From NCBI GenBank assembly GCA_937905835.1, contig CALCXK010000041.1, positions 12,499 through 76,498 of the forward strand: a DNA stretch of 64,000 nucleotides, read 5' to 3'. This DNA is from an uncultured Ilumatobacter sp. Its GTDB lineage: Bacteria > Actinomycetota > Acidimicrobiia > Acidimicrobiales > Ilumatobacteraceae. Under the pieces are notes generated by a model. The model worked only from the letters and a program-made list of their open reading frames with translations, made no database searches and was not told the origin of the DNA. The translations under genes and the position numbers were made by a program. Positions within the stretch are counted from its first letter, which is position 1. Each line of letters opens with the position of its first letter. Positions 1 through 7,499 of the stretch are shown piece by piece.

Positions 1-151
1 CGGTGCGCTGAGTCAGGCGCAGTGCCCGCCCGGCGCCGGTGAGGACAATGTTCGCGCCCTGTTCCTGAGCGATCTTCGCCACGCCGAAGGCGAGTGACGC
101 ATCCGTGAGGACGCCGGTGATCACGATGTTTTTTCCGTCGAGCAGACCCAT
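1..151 (-). CDS. fabI: Enoyl-[acyl-carrier-protein] reductase (NADH), N-terminal part
   Basis: Only the first 50 codons are in the window; the gene runs off the left edge. The translation opens [20 protein letters not shown] and continues through [22 protein letters not shown], the Rossmann-fold opening typical of FabI/InhA enoyl-ACP reductases, with the glycine/serine NAD-binding loop at about residues 13-20. These enzymes do the last reduction in each fatty-acid elongation round. The ATG follows directly after the 309-bp divergent gap shared with mshC. The catalytic Tyr and Lys lie outside the window, so the split between FabI and the mycobacterial InhA type cannot be decided here. Confidence 0.85.
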   Translation of the reverse strand, partial: MGLLDGKNIVITGVLTDASLAFGVAKIAQEQGANIVLTGAGRALRLTQRT

Positions 152-182
152 GAGCCGAAACGTAGCCGCTGGAGCGCCCTGA

Positions 183-330
183 TTTTGTGTGAGCGATAGG
201 CGCGTCGGTTGCCGGAATCGCTCACACAAAACGGGGCCGAGCGGTTTGTGTGAGCTGAAACGGCGTCGGTTGCCGCAATCGCTCACACAAAACGGGGCCG
301 AGTCGGATGCCGGAATAGCTCACATCCAAG
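183..330. repeat. Tandem palindromic repeats in the fabI-mshC divergent gap
   Basis: Two full copies and one partial copy of a 61-bp unit fill the middle of this 309-bp non-coding gap. Copy A carries a perfect 14-bp inverted repeat, TTTTGTGTGAGCGA at 183-196 and its complement at 218-231, around a 21-nt centre. Copy B carries 11-bp arms at 245-255 and 281-291. Both share the centre CGTCGGTTGCCG and the tail ACGGGGCCGAG. A third copy keeps only ATGCCGGAATAGCTCACAT (307-325). The rest of the gap (152-182, 331-460) must hold the fabI and mshC promoters, but I see no convincing -10 there. The unit could be a mobile REP-like element or a repeated operator. Confidence 0.8.
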
Positions 331-460
331 CCAAAACCAGGCCGCGTCGTGTTAGTGAGCTGTGACTCGCGCCCGGTGGGCGATGGGGTGATGCAGCGAT
401 GTGGCACGCTGACCCCGTGACATCAAAGGGAATGAAACAAGGCACTGCGAGCGTTGAGCG

Positions 461-1585
461 ATGACGATGCAACTTTTCGACACAGCACGCCGCGAAATCG
501 TTCCCTTCGAACCTGGCGAGAACGTTTTGATGTACACATGCGGCATCACGCCGTACGACGCGACCCATCTCGGCCACGCCGCCACATTTATCGCGTATGA
601 CATGCTGCAACGCAGGCTGATTGACAAGGGCCACACCGTCAAGTGCGTCCGTAACGTCACTGACGTCGACGACCCGTTGTTCGCCAAAGCCCGCGAACTC
701 GGCGTGCATTACCTCGACCTTGCCGCATCTGAGGAGGCTCGGTTCGAGCGCGACATGGAGGCGCTCAATGCGTTGCCCGTCGCATCGAGCCCGCGAGCGT
801 CGTCTGCTATCCCCGACATCCGCGGTTTCATCGGCATGGTGCTCGACCGGGGTTTTGCCTACGAAGCTGGCGGCTCGGTGTACTTCGACGTGTCAAAGGT
901 TGACTCGTTCGGCTCGATGAGCGGCTACTCCGAAGAGCAGATGCTCGCCTACGCCAAAGACCGCGGCGGCAACATCAACGACCCAAACAAGAGATCACCG
1001 CTCGACTTTGTTCTGTGGCATCCCTCGGCATCTGACGAGCCGGCGTGGGACACGATGTGGGGAGCAGGCCGCCCAGGCTGGCACATCGAGTGTTCTGCTC
1101 TTGCGCTGCGCGAGCTCGGCACGACGATTGACCTGCACGGCGGCGGCGCCGACTTGATCTTTCCGCATCACGAGTGCGAGAAGGCGCAGTCTGAAGCAGC
1201 GACCGGCGAGCAATTCGTCAACCACTGGATGCATACGGCACTCATCTCGATGGACGGCCAGAAAATGTCGAAGAGCCTTGGCAACCTCGTGTTTGTCGAT
1301 GCGCTGCGGAAGGAGTACGACCCACGCTCGATTCGCCTGGCGATCATCGAGCACAACTACCGGGTCGAATGGGAATGGGACGACAAGCTGATGCCGCGTA
1401 ACAAGGCGCGCCTCGAATCGTGGCTCGACAACGATGGATCGAACCTCGCACTGCTCGACATGGTGCGGGAGCGCCTCGACGACGACCTCGACACGCCGGG
1501 TGCGCTTGCTGCGATCGACGCCGCTGCAGCATCGGGTCATGGTGTTCGTGAGGCAGCAGAATTGCTCGGCGTCAACTTCGAGTAA
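461..1585 (+). CDS. mshC: L-cysteine:1D-myo-inositol 2-amino-2-deoxy-alpha-D-glucopyranoside ligase MshC
   Basis: MshC joins cysteine to glucosaminyl-inositol using ATP, the third step of mycothiol synthesis. The protein (374 aa) is a CysRS-like class I synthetase fold: zinc-binding Cys27 in TCGITPYDATHLGHA, the HIGH-type HLGH at 36-39, a further WHIECSAL cysteine and KMSKS at 268-272. TCGITPYDATHLGHA separates MshC from true CysS, and the protein lacks the long tRNA-binding C-terminal region of CysRS. The family is usually about 400-415 aa; this one is shorter at the N-terminus. No Shine-Dalgarno is visible; ATG at 467 in the same frame is an alternative start. Its presence predicts mycothiol as the main thiol and supports an actinobacterial host. 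Confidence 0.93.
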   Translation: MTMQLFDTARREIVPFEPGENVLMYTCGITPYDATHLGHAATFIAYDMLQRRLIDKGHTVKCVRNVTDVDDPLFAKARELGVHYLDLAASEEARFERDMEALNALPVASSPRASSAIPDIRGFIGMVLDRGFAYEAGGSVYFDVSKVDSFGSMSGYSEEQMLAYAKDRGGNINDPNKRSPLDFVLWHPSASDEPAWDTMWGAGRPGWHIECSALALRELGTTIDLHGGGADLIFPHHECEKAQSEAATGEQFVNHWMHTALISMDGQKMSKSLGNLVFVDALRKEYDPRSIRLAIIEHNYRVEWEWDDKLMPRNKARLESWLDNDGSNLALLDMVRERLDDDLDTPGALAAIDAAAASGHGVREAAELLGVNFE

Positions 1586-1705
1586 CTCTCGTGGATGGTG
1601 AGTGGCAAGCCGTACCCACTGCACGGAACTTGGTAACGGACGTGATGTGAGCAGTGCTGTACAGCAAATTGGTCGAGGCGTCTCACCTCTGCATCCGCAG
1701 TGTCC

Positions 1706-1711
1706 TAATGT
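1706..1711 (+). promoter_or_regulatory. -10 element of plsC (TAATGT)
   Basis: TAATGT ends 8 nt before the ATG at 1720, the spacing seen for many genes here, and favours that start over the upstream in-frame GTG at 1654. No clear -35 is visible. Confidence 0.4.
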
Positions 1712-1719
1712 TCATTGCC

Positions 1720-2502
1720 ATGAGTGATGGCCCAGGAGCGGGCAACCTGCAACGCCGGGTGCGCAAGATTGGCGCTCCTGTCGTGTCCAAATTGTGGGAT
1801 ATCAAGCTCAGTGGCTATGAACGCCTCCCGACCGACGGGCCGGCGATCCTCTGTCCAAATCACATTTCATTCCTCGACTCGGCGTTCTTGGCGTTTACTC
1901 TTCCGCGCAACATTTCGTTCGTTGGCAAGGCCGAATACATGGACTCTTGGAAGACCAAGTTTCTGTTTCCGGCGATGGGCATGATTCCCATCGACCGCTC
2001 GGGCGGATCAGCGAGCAACGCTGCGCTCGACGCAGCCGAACAAGTACTCGATCGCGGCGAGTTGTTTGGGATCTATCCAGAAGGCACTCGAAGCCGCGAC
2101 GGCAGCCTCGGCAAGGGCCGGACCGGCGCAGCGCGGTTGGCAATGAAGGTCGGCTGTCCGATCTACCCGGTGGGCATTGTTGGAACCGACGAAATCCAGC
2201 CGCCCGATGCCAAGCTCCCCAAGCTGCGCAGGACCGCCGAAATCAAGATCGGTCGCCCGATCAAACCCGAGCGGTACATGAATCGCGGCGCCGAGCACAT
2301 GGCATGGCGTTCGATGATCGATGAGGTTATGTTCGAGGTGCGAGAACTTTCGGGTCAGACCTACGTCAACCACTATCACGGCCAGACCGCCGAGTCCGAG
2401 CCGACCGTTGCTGCCCGAGTGGGCCATATCGCCGACGCTGCCAACCGGTTTGAACAGCAGCAGGTCGACGAAGCGCGAATCGCGCTCGTTGCAAAGGGCT
2501 GA
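1720..2502 (+). CDS. plsC: 1-acyl-sn-glycerol-3-phosphate acyltransferase (PlsC family)
   Basis: This membrane-associated acyltransferase makes phosphatidic acid from lysophosphatidic acid. From ATG 1720 the protein is 260 aa. It has the catalytic NHISFLD (NHxxxxD) box at 47-53 and the phosphate-binding GIYPEGTRSRDG box about 70 residues later, then the conserved YPVGI and IGRPI segments. The frame stays open upstream to a GTG at 1654, but the extra 22 residues are not family-like and a -10 element lies just before ATG 1720. It stands alone between mshC and thrS. The exact acyl acceptor cannot be read from sequence. Confidence 0.85.
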   Translation: MSDGPGAGNLQRRVRKIGAPVVSKLWDIKLSGYERLPTDGPAILCPNHISFLDSAFLAFTLPRNISFVGKAEYMDSWKTKFLFPAMGMIPIDRSGGSASNAALDAAEQVLDRGELFGIYPEGTRSRDGSLGKGRTGAARLAMKVGCPIYPVGIVGTDEIQPPDAKLPKLRRTAEIKIGRPIKPERYMNRGAEHMAWRSMIDEVMFEVRELSGQTYVNHYHGQTAESEPTVAARVGHIADAANRFEQQQVDEARIALVAKG

Positions 2503-2563
2503 GTATTGGTTCACGAGAAGGGGGCAATCCGCAACCGTTCGCCGGACATCGGACCATCGCTTC

Positions 2564-2569
2564 TATCCT
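2564..2569 (+). promoter_or_regulatory. -10 element of thrS (TATCCT)
   Basis: TATCCT ends 9 nt before ATG 2579. It supports that start rather than the much longer open frame that begins at 2321 inside plsC. Confidence 0.45.
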
Positions 2570-2578
2570 GGGCAGTTC

Positions 2579-4597
2579 ATGTCGAACATCACGATCTCGC
2601 TTCCTGACGGAACGACGCGCGAACTGCCCGAAGGCTCAACCGCCCTCGATCTCGCTGCGTCGATTAGTTCGGGCCTCCGCAAGGCTGCTGTGGCCGCAAC
2701 GATTGCCGGGCACGAGACCGATCTGACCACCACGCTGACTGATGGCGATGTGGTGTCGATCATTACGAACGACACCGACGCGGGCCGCCACGTTGTACGG
2801 CACTCGACGGCGCACGTCTTAGCGCAGGCCGTGACAGCGCTGTATCCGGGCGCCAAGTTCACGATTGGCCCAGCAATCGAGAACGGCTTCTATTACGACT
2901 TTGATTTGCCCGACGGTAAGACATTCAACGACGACGATCTCGCAGTCATCGAGAAGCAGATGAAGGAAATCGTCAAGCAAAATCAGCCGTTCACGCGGTC
3001 CGAACACACGATGGCGCAAGCAAAGGAACTTTTTGCCGACCAGCCGTACAAGGTCGAGATCATCGAGCGCGTCGAGTCGATTCAGCAAGATGGCGGCGCA
3101 GCCGACTCGCAAGACGCTGGCGAAGTCAGTGGTGGAGGCGTGATCAGCGCCTACCGCAACACCGACGAGTTCGTCGACATGTGTGTCGGCCCCCACGTGC
3201 CCAGCACCGGCAAGCTTCCCTTCTTCAAGCTGCAGCGGGTCTCTGGCTCGTACTGGCGTGGCAACGAGAAGGGCCCGCAGCTCCAACGTGTCTACGGCAC
3301 GGCATGGGAGTCAAAGCAGGCGCTCGCCGAGCATCTCCACCAGCTTGAAGAGGCACTCAAGCGCGATCACCGCAAGATCGCTGTCGAACAAGATCTGCTG
3401 AGTTTCCCGAGCAAGCTCGGTGGCGGCCTTGCCGTGTGGCATCCGAAGGGCGCCATCATCCGCAAGCTGATGGAGGACTACAGCCGTCAGCGTCACGAGA
3501 ACGGCGGCTACGACTTCGTCTACTCGCCGCACCTCGCAAACGCGAACCTCTTCGAGACCTCGGGCCACCTCGACTTCTACGCCGACGGGATGTATCCGCC
3601 GATGGAGATGGACAACGGCACGTACTACCCGAAGCCGATGAACTGCCCGATGCACTGTTTGATCTTCGACAGCCGTCAGCGCAGCTACCGCGAACTGCCG
3701 CTCCGCCTCTTTGAGCTGGGCACCGTCTACCGCTACGAGCGCGCCGGCACGCTGCACGGCCTCATGCGGATCCGTGGTTTCACACAGGACGACAGCCACA
3801 TCTACTGCACCGAAGAGCAGCTCGCAGGAGAAGTTGCGGGCCTGCTCGACTTTGTGCTGTCTGTACTCCGTGCTTTTGGTTTCGAAGAATTTACGTTCAA
3901 CCTGTCGACGCGTGACCCTGACAAGTCGGTCGGCACTGACGAGATCTGGGAGACGGCAACGACTGCGCTGCGCGAGGCGCTCGACTCTCACGGCCTTGAA
4001 TACGCTGTCAAAGCGGGCGATGCAGCGTTCTATGGTCCTAAAATCGACATTGACGTTCGAGATGCCATTGGCCGTTCCTGGCAGCTGTCGACCATCCAGG
4101 CTGACTTCAATCTGCCCGAGCGGTTCGACCTCGAATACGTCGGCGACGACAACAATCGGCATCGGCCGATCATGTTGCACCGTGCCCTGATGGGATCGAT
4201 CGAACGGTTTTTCGGCGTGCTCATCGAGCATTACGCCGGCAACTTCCCGACATGGCTCGCACCCATACAGGTTCGTGTGCTTCCCGTGTCTTCACCGCAT
4301 GAGGAGTACGCCGCAGAAGTCGTTGCAGCACTCAAGGCCGCAGGAGCACGCGTCGACATGGTGGCAGCAGACGATGGCCTCGGCAAACGGATTCGCAACG
4401 GAAAAATAGAGAAGATTCCGTATGTGCTTGTCGTCGGTGACGACGATGTCGCTGCGCGCACAATCGGGGTGAATGTCCGCACCGATATGCAGGTTGAAGG
4501 GGCACCTGATGTCGAGCGTGACGTCCCACTCGACGGTTTTGTGGCTCGCTTCCAAGCTGAAGTGGCTGACGCCGAGACTGCTGCACTGCAGGCCTGA
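2579..4597 (+). CDS. thrS: Threonine--tRNA ligase
   Basis: ThrRS charges tRNA-Thr. The 672-aa protein has the full domain order: an N-terminal TGS domain (MSNITISLPDGTTRELPEG onwards, about 1-65), the second additional (editing) domain with HSTAHVLAQA near 80 and a later CVGPHV segment, the class II core with MNCPMHC (a zinc ligand) and the motif 2 stretch YRYERAGTLHGLMRIRGFTQ, motif 3 HRALMGSIER, and the C-terminal anticodon-binding domain (PIQVRVLPVS). Length is normal. The open frame extends 86 codons upstream into plsC, but the TGS start and the -10 element fix the start at 2579. It heads the thrS-HIT-pgsA-patA-pimA cluster known from Mycobacterium. Confidence 0.97.
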   Translation: MSNITISLPDGTTRELPEGSTALDLAASISSGLRKAAVAATIAGHETDLTTTLTDGDVVSIITNDTDAGRHVVRHSTAHVLAQAVTALYPGAKFTIGPAIENGFYYDFDLPDGKTFNDDDLAVIEKQMKEIVKQNQPFTRSEHTMAQAKELFADQPYKVEIIERVESIQQDGGAADSQDAGEVSGGGVISAYRNTDEFVDMCVGPHVPSTGKLPFFKLQRVSGSYWRGNEKGPQLQRVYGTAWESKQALAEHLHQLEEALKRDHRKIAVEQDLLSFPSKLGGGLAVWHPKGAIIRKLMEDYSRQRHENGGYDFVYSPHLANANLFETSGHLDFYADGMYPPMEMDNGTYYPKPMNCPMHCLIFDSRQRSYRELPLRLFELGTVYRYERAGTLHGLMRIRGFTQDDSHIYCTEEQLAGEVAGLLDFVLSVLRAFGFEEFTFNLSTRDPDKSVGTDEIWETATTALREALDSHGLEYAVKAGDAAFYGPKIDIDVRDAIGRSWQLSTIQADFNLPERFDLEYVGDDNNRHRPIMLHRALMGSIERFFGVLIEHYAGNFPTWLAPIQVRVLPVSSPHEEYAAEVVAALKAAGARVDMVAADDGLGKRIRNGKIEKIPYVLVVGDDDVAARTIGVNVRTDMQVEGAPDVERDVPLDGFVARFQAEVADAETAALQA

Positions 4598-5124
4598 TGC
4601 TCGAACGGATCTGGTCGGGGTGGCGCTCAAGCTACGTGGTTGGTGCCGGAGCGAACCCGGCAGTGGGCAGCGGGGTAGGCGACCCGAGTGTCTTCACACA
4701 GTTGCTCGAGTCTGGATTGCCAGACGATGAGACGCACATCGTGCATCGTGCAGAGCACGTCTTTTCGATCGTCAACATCCATCCGTACACGTCCGGTCAT
4801 GTGCTTGTCTTGCCGTATCGCGAGGTGGCAGAAATTGAGCTGCTCACGCCCGAGGAGAGCGCGGAACTCTGGTCGGTCACGACAGAGGCGGCTGCGGTGG
4901 TGCGTGCGGAGTACCGGCCACACGGGATGAACATTGGGCTGAACGTGGGCCGTCCGGCTGGCGGGTCGATCCCCACCCATCTGCACATGCACGTTGTTCC
5001 GCGGTGGAATGGCGACTCAAACTTCATGTCGACGATCGCCAACGCACAGACGTTGCCCGAGGCGCTGGTCGTCACTGCGAGCCGTATTCGTACAGCCTGG
5101 AACGCGCATATTTCCTCAACCTGA
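4597..5124 (+). CDS. HIT family protein, probable Ap4A phosphorylase
   Basis: The 175-aa protein carries the histidine-triad signature HLHMHVVPRW with catalytic-type His128-x-His130-x-His132, preceded by the usual FSIVNIHPYTSGHVLVLPYR region. HIT proteins transfer or hydrolyse nucleotides. The position directly after thrS, overlapping its TGA by one base (TGATG), matches Mycobacterium tuberculosis Rv2613c, a diadenosine tetraphosphate phosphorylase. Ap4A is a side product of aminoacyl-tRNA synthetases, which makes the pairing sensible. Function is inferred from family and synteny. Confidence 0.85.
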   Translation: MLERIWSGWRSSYVVGAGANPAVGSGVGDPSVFTQLLESGLPDDETHIVHRAEHVFSIVNIHPYTSGHVLVLPYREVAEIELLTPEESAELWSVTTEAAAVVRAEYRPHGMNIGLNVGRPAGGSIPTHLHMHVVPRWNGDSNFMSTIANAQTLPEALVVTASRIRTAWNAHISST

Positions 5125-5174
5125 GGTCGAAGATACTGGGTGTCACAGGTGGTCCGACCTCGGTGTGATGCTCG

Positions 5175-5180
5175 TAGGCT
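5175..5180 (+). promoter_or_regulatory. -10 element (TAGGCT) of the small membrane-protein gene
   Basis: TAGGCT ends 8 nt before ATG 5189 (and 5 nt before GTG 5186), consistent with leaderless transcription. Confidence 0.35.
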
Positions 5181-5188
5181 GGGCGGTG

Positions 5189-5662
5189 ATGACCGACGAC
5201 CAGATCGACGAGCTGCCTGACGACTTGAACCCGGCGGGGTTTGTCGGCGCCTATCTCTTTCCCGACAACAGCCGCCGGCGCTGGCCCGGAGCGATGTACC
5301 TCGGCCTGGCAGCTATCGCCGTGATCGTCTACTTCCTGGCCACCGACGCTGCTGTTGTGAACACGGGCTGGCTCGTCGGCGCTGCGGTGCTCGGCGCTGT
5401 CGGAATTTTCTCGATCACGAGTGGCTGGCAGATGAGTATTGACGAAAAGCAAGCACTTGTAGCAGCCCAGGGTGCGGTCGGGTTTGCCGTTGGACATGCC
5501 TCGGCCCAGCAGGTCTGGCGTGGGGTTCGGAGCCGTCCGACATGGCGCGTGCTGTGCTACTCCGCCGAAGAACCTCCCGTTCAGCGCGGCTTGGTTCTGG
5601 TCGATGCTGTTGATGGACAAATCCTGCAGCATCTCATCGAGGAGAACGACGAGACCGAGTAG
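5189..5662 (+). CDS. Hypothetical two-helix membrane protein
   Basis: I do not recognise the family. The 157-aa product has an acidic N-terminus (MTDDQIDELPDDLNP), a short PDNSRRRWPG linker, two predicted membrane helices (YLGLAAIAVIVYFLA and WLVGAAVLGAVGIFSIT), and a soluble C-terminal half of about 80 residues ending in RGLVLVDAVDGQILQHLIEE. That last part resembles a small beta-rich domain. It lies between the HIT gene and PIP synthase in the PIM cluster, so a role at the membrane near lipid synthesis is possible but unproven. The frame is open from 4994; the -10 at 5175 and the hydropathy pattern support a start at 5189. Confidence 0.75.
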   Translation: MTDDQIDELPDDLNPAGFVGAYLFPDNSRRRWPGAMYLGLAAIAVIVYFLATDAAVVNTGWLVGAAVLGAVGIFSITSGWQMSIDEKQALVAAQGAVGFAVGHASAQQVWRGVRSRPTWRVLCYSAEEPPVQRGLVLVDAVDGQILQHLIEENDETE

Positions 5663-5665
5663 GGT
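5660..5665 (+). promoter_or_regulatory. -10 element of pgsA (TAGGGT)
   Basis: TAGGGT overlaps the stop codon of the preceding gene and ends 9 nt before ATG 5675. It may give pgsA its own leaderless start. Confidence 0.3.
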
Positions 5666-5674
5666 TGTCACAAC

Positions 5675-6361
5675 ATGTTTGACGGCACTTTCAGAAAGCC
5701 GGTCGACAGAGCGGTACGGCCGATCGGCGCACTTCTGCGCAAGACTCGCCTCACCCCCGACCATCTCACCATCGTGGGCCTGCTGGTCGGCATTGCAGCG
5801 GCAGTTGCCATTGGCTTCGGCCGTCTCTGGGTCGGCCTCGGCCTCGTGATTCTCGCTGCGCTGCCTGACCTCCTCGACGGGGCATTGGCCAAAGCCTCAG
5901 GAACGTCCAGCCAACGCGGTGCCTTCTTCGACTCGACGGTCGACCGCGTCACCGACTCGCTGCTGCTCGGTGGTATCGGCTGGCATTTTGCCCTCACCGA
6001 AGATTCCCGGATGGTGCTGCTTCCGTTTGCCGTGGCGTCGATTGCCTCGGTCATCAGCTACCAGCGGGCCAAGGCAGAGTCGCTCGGAATCGAAGCCAAG
6101 GGCGGCTTGATGGAGCGCGCCGAGCGGATCATTGCGCTCCTCATCGGCCTCGCCTTCAACGTTTTACTCATTCCGATTCTCTGGATCATGCTGGTGCTCA
6201 CCTCGATCACGGCGCTTCAGCGATTTTGGAAAGTGTGGAATGCAGCTGATGTCGCGCCGGTCACGGCCGCTCGGATCGAGATGCGTCGCTCACGTCGGCA
6301 GAGCCGCCGAGTCGCTCGAACAGCGCTTCGCCGAACCAGTATCCCGCGCCGCAAGCCGTGA
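5675..6361 (+). CDS. pgsA: CDP-alcohol phosphatidyltransferase, probable phosphatidylinositol phosphate synthase
   Basis: The 228-aa integral membrane protein has the CDP-alcohol phosphotransferase signature D65-x2-D68-G69-x2-A with the second half RGAFFDSTVD. The canonical AR pair is AK here. Several hydrophobic helices follow, then ISYQRAKAESLG and GGLMERAERI, segments close to mycobacterial PgsA1, which makes phosphatidylinositol phosphate from CDP-diacylglycerol and inositol phosphate. Its neighbours (a PIM acyltransferase and PimA) strongly support PIP synthase over PG-phosphate synthase. The C-terminal 30 residues are very Arg-rich. Confidence 0.87.
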   Translation: MFDGTFRKPVDRAVRPIGALLRKTRLTPDHLTIVGLLVGIAAAVAIGFGRLWVGLGLVILAALPDLLDGALAKASGTSSQRGAFFDSTVDRVTDSLLLGGIGWHFALTEDSRMVLLPFAVASIASVISYQRAKAESLGIEAKGGLMERAERIIALLIGLAFNVLLIPILWIMLVLTSITALQRFWKVWNAADVAPVTAARIEMRRSRRQSRRVARTALRRTSIPRRKP

Positions 6362-6401
6362 CAAGCCGAGCAACGACACCTGTGGCAGGGCGCAACGCCG
6401 C

Positions 6402-7385
6402 GTGAGCGACGACCGGGGTTCGACCGCTTCGTACAGTCCGAGTTGGAGCGACCTCGCCGATCCGCGCTGGCATGTCGATCGGATCGCCAACCGCGTGACG
6501 ACGAACTCCTACAAGGCTGGTGCGCTCGCAGCACGACTCCTGCCGAGGGCTGTTGCCGCTGGGCTCGCCACCCCTGCTGGCTGGGGCGCCACCATTTCGA
6601 GCCCGGAACGCCGGGCCATGATCGAGCGGCATCTCCAACGGGTCGACCCCACGTTGCGGGGTTTACGGCTCCGTCGAGCTGTCCAGGAGTCGTTCGACTC
6701 CTATGCCCGCTACTGGATCGAGAGCTTTCGGCTGCCGGCCATGTCGAAACGTGCGGTGGCCCGATCGTTCCGAGAAGACGGCTATCAGCACCTCCTGACG
6801 GCGCTCGATGCGGGAAAGGGTGCGATCATCGCATTGCCTCATCTGGGCGGTTGGGAATGGGCTGGCCGCTGGATTGCCGACCAGGGGCATCCGATCACCG
6901 TGGTCGTGGAGCGACTCGACCCTCCTGAGTTGTTCGACTGGTTTGTCGAATTGCGGTCCAAGCTCGGGATGACCGTCGTCCCGGTTGGCCCCGACGCAGG
7001 CAAGGCGGTCATCCGGGCGCTCAACAACAACCACGTCGTGTGTCTGTTGTCTGATCGTGACATTCAAGGTGGCGGCCCCGAAGTTGAGTTTTTCGGCGAG
7101 CGCACCACCTTGCCAGGTGGGGCAGCAACTGTTGCCTTGCGTACCGGAGCGCCGATCCTCCCGACCGGCATCTACTTCACAGACAGATTTGATGGTCACC
7201 TGGGGTATGTCCGTCCGCCGATTCCGGTTGAGCGGCAGGCAAAACGACTTCGTGATGACGTCCAGCGGATCACTCAGCTGATCGCTCAAGAACTGGAAGT
7301 CCTGATTCGGCGAGCCCCATCACAATGGCACCTGTTCCAACCGAACTGGCCAAGCGACCCGGGTTATGGGCAGGACTCCAGGTAG
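6402..7385 (+). CDS. patA: Lysophospholipid acyltransferase family protein, probable PIM acyltransferase
   Basis: The 327-aa protein belongs to the LpxL/HtrB-like acyltransferases: PHLGGWEWAG gives the HxxxxE catalytic pair (His147, Glu152), followed by the conserved SDRDIQGGGPEVEFFGE and PGGAATVALRTGAPILP segments. Between PIP synthase and PimA it occupies the place of M. tuberculosis Rv2611c (PatA), which acylates phosphatidylinositol mannosides on the inner membrane face. The GTG at 6402 comes just after the pgsA stop; the frame is open from 6132 but the upstream residues are shadow of pgsA. Substrate is inferred from synteny. Confidence 0.85.
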   Translation: MSDDRGSTASYSPSWSDLADPRWHVDRIANRVTTNSYKAGALAARLLPRAVAAGLATPAGWGATISSPERRAMIERHLQRVDPTLRGLRLRRAVQESFDSYARYWIESFRLPAMSKRAVARSFREDGYQHLLTALDAGKGAIIALPHLGGWEWAGRWIADQGHPITVVVERLDPPELFDWFVELRSKLGMTVVPVGPDAGKAVIRALNNNHVVCLLSDRDIQGGGPEVEFFGERTTLPGGAATVALRTGAPILPTGIYFTDRFDGHLGYVRPPIPVERQAKRLRDDVQRITQLIAQELEVLIRRAPSQWHLFQPNWPSDPGYGQDSR

Positions 7386-7486
7386 ACGTTTGTTCGAGCA
7401 CGGAGCCCCAGCCTGGCAACGAGTCGCCCACGTCGGTGATGACCCGGCAGGCTCGTCAGATATCGGAATGGTGCGCCGCAGTCGGC

Positions 7487-7492
7487 TAGACA
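7487..7492 (+). promoter_or_regulatory. Possible -10 element of pimA (TAGACA)
   Basis: TAGACA ends 7 nt before GTG 7500. It is weaker than the other sites because the last base is A. Confidence 0.3.
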
Positions 7493-7499
7493 TGCCTCG

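Noticed and set aside
222..407. Small ORFs in the fabI-mshC gap
   Set aside because: They are made of the palindromic repeats and have no start signal or protein-like composition.
1654..1719. Longer N-terminus of plsC from GTG 1654
   Set aside because: The extra 22 residues are not family-like and a -10 element lies between this GTG and ATG 1720.
2321..2578. Longer N-terminus of thrS
   Set aside because: The first 86 codons are the plsC gene read in another frame; the TGS domain begins at 2579.
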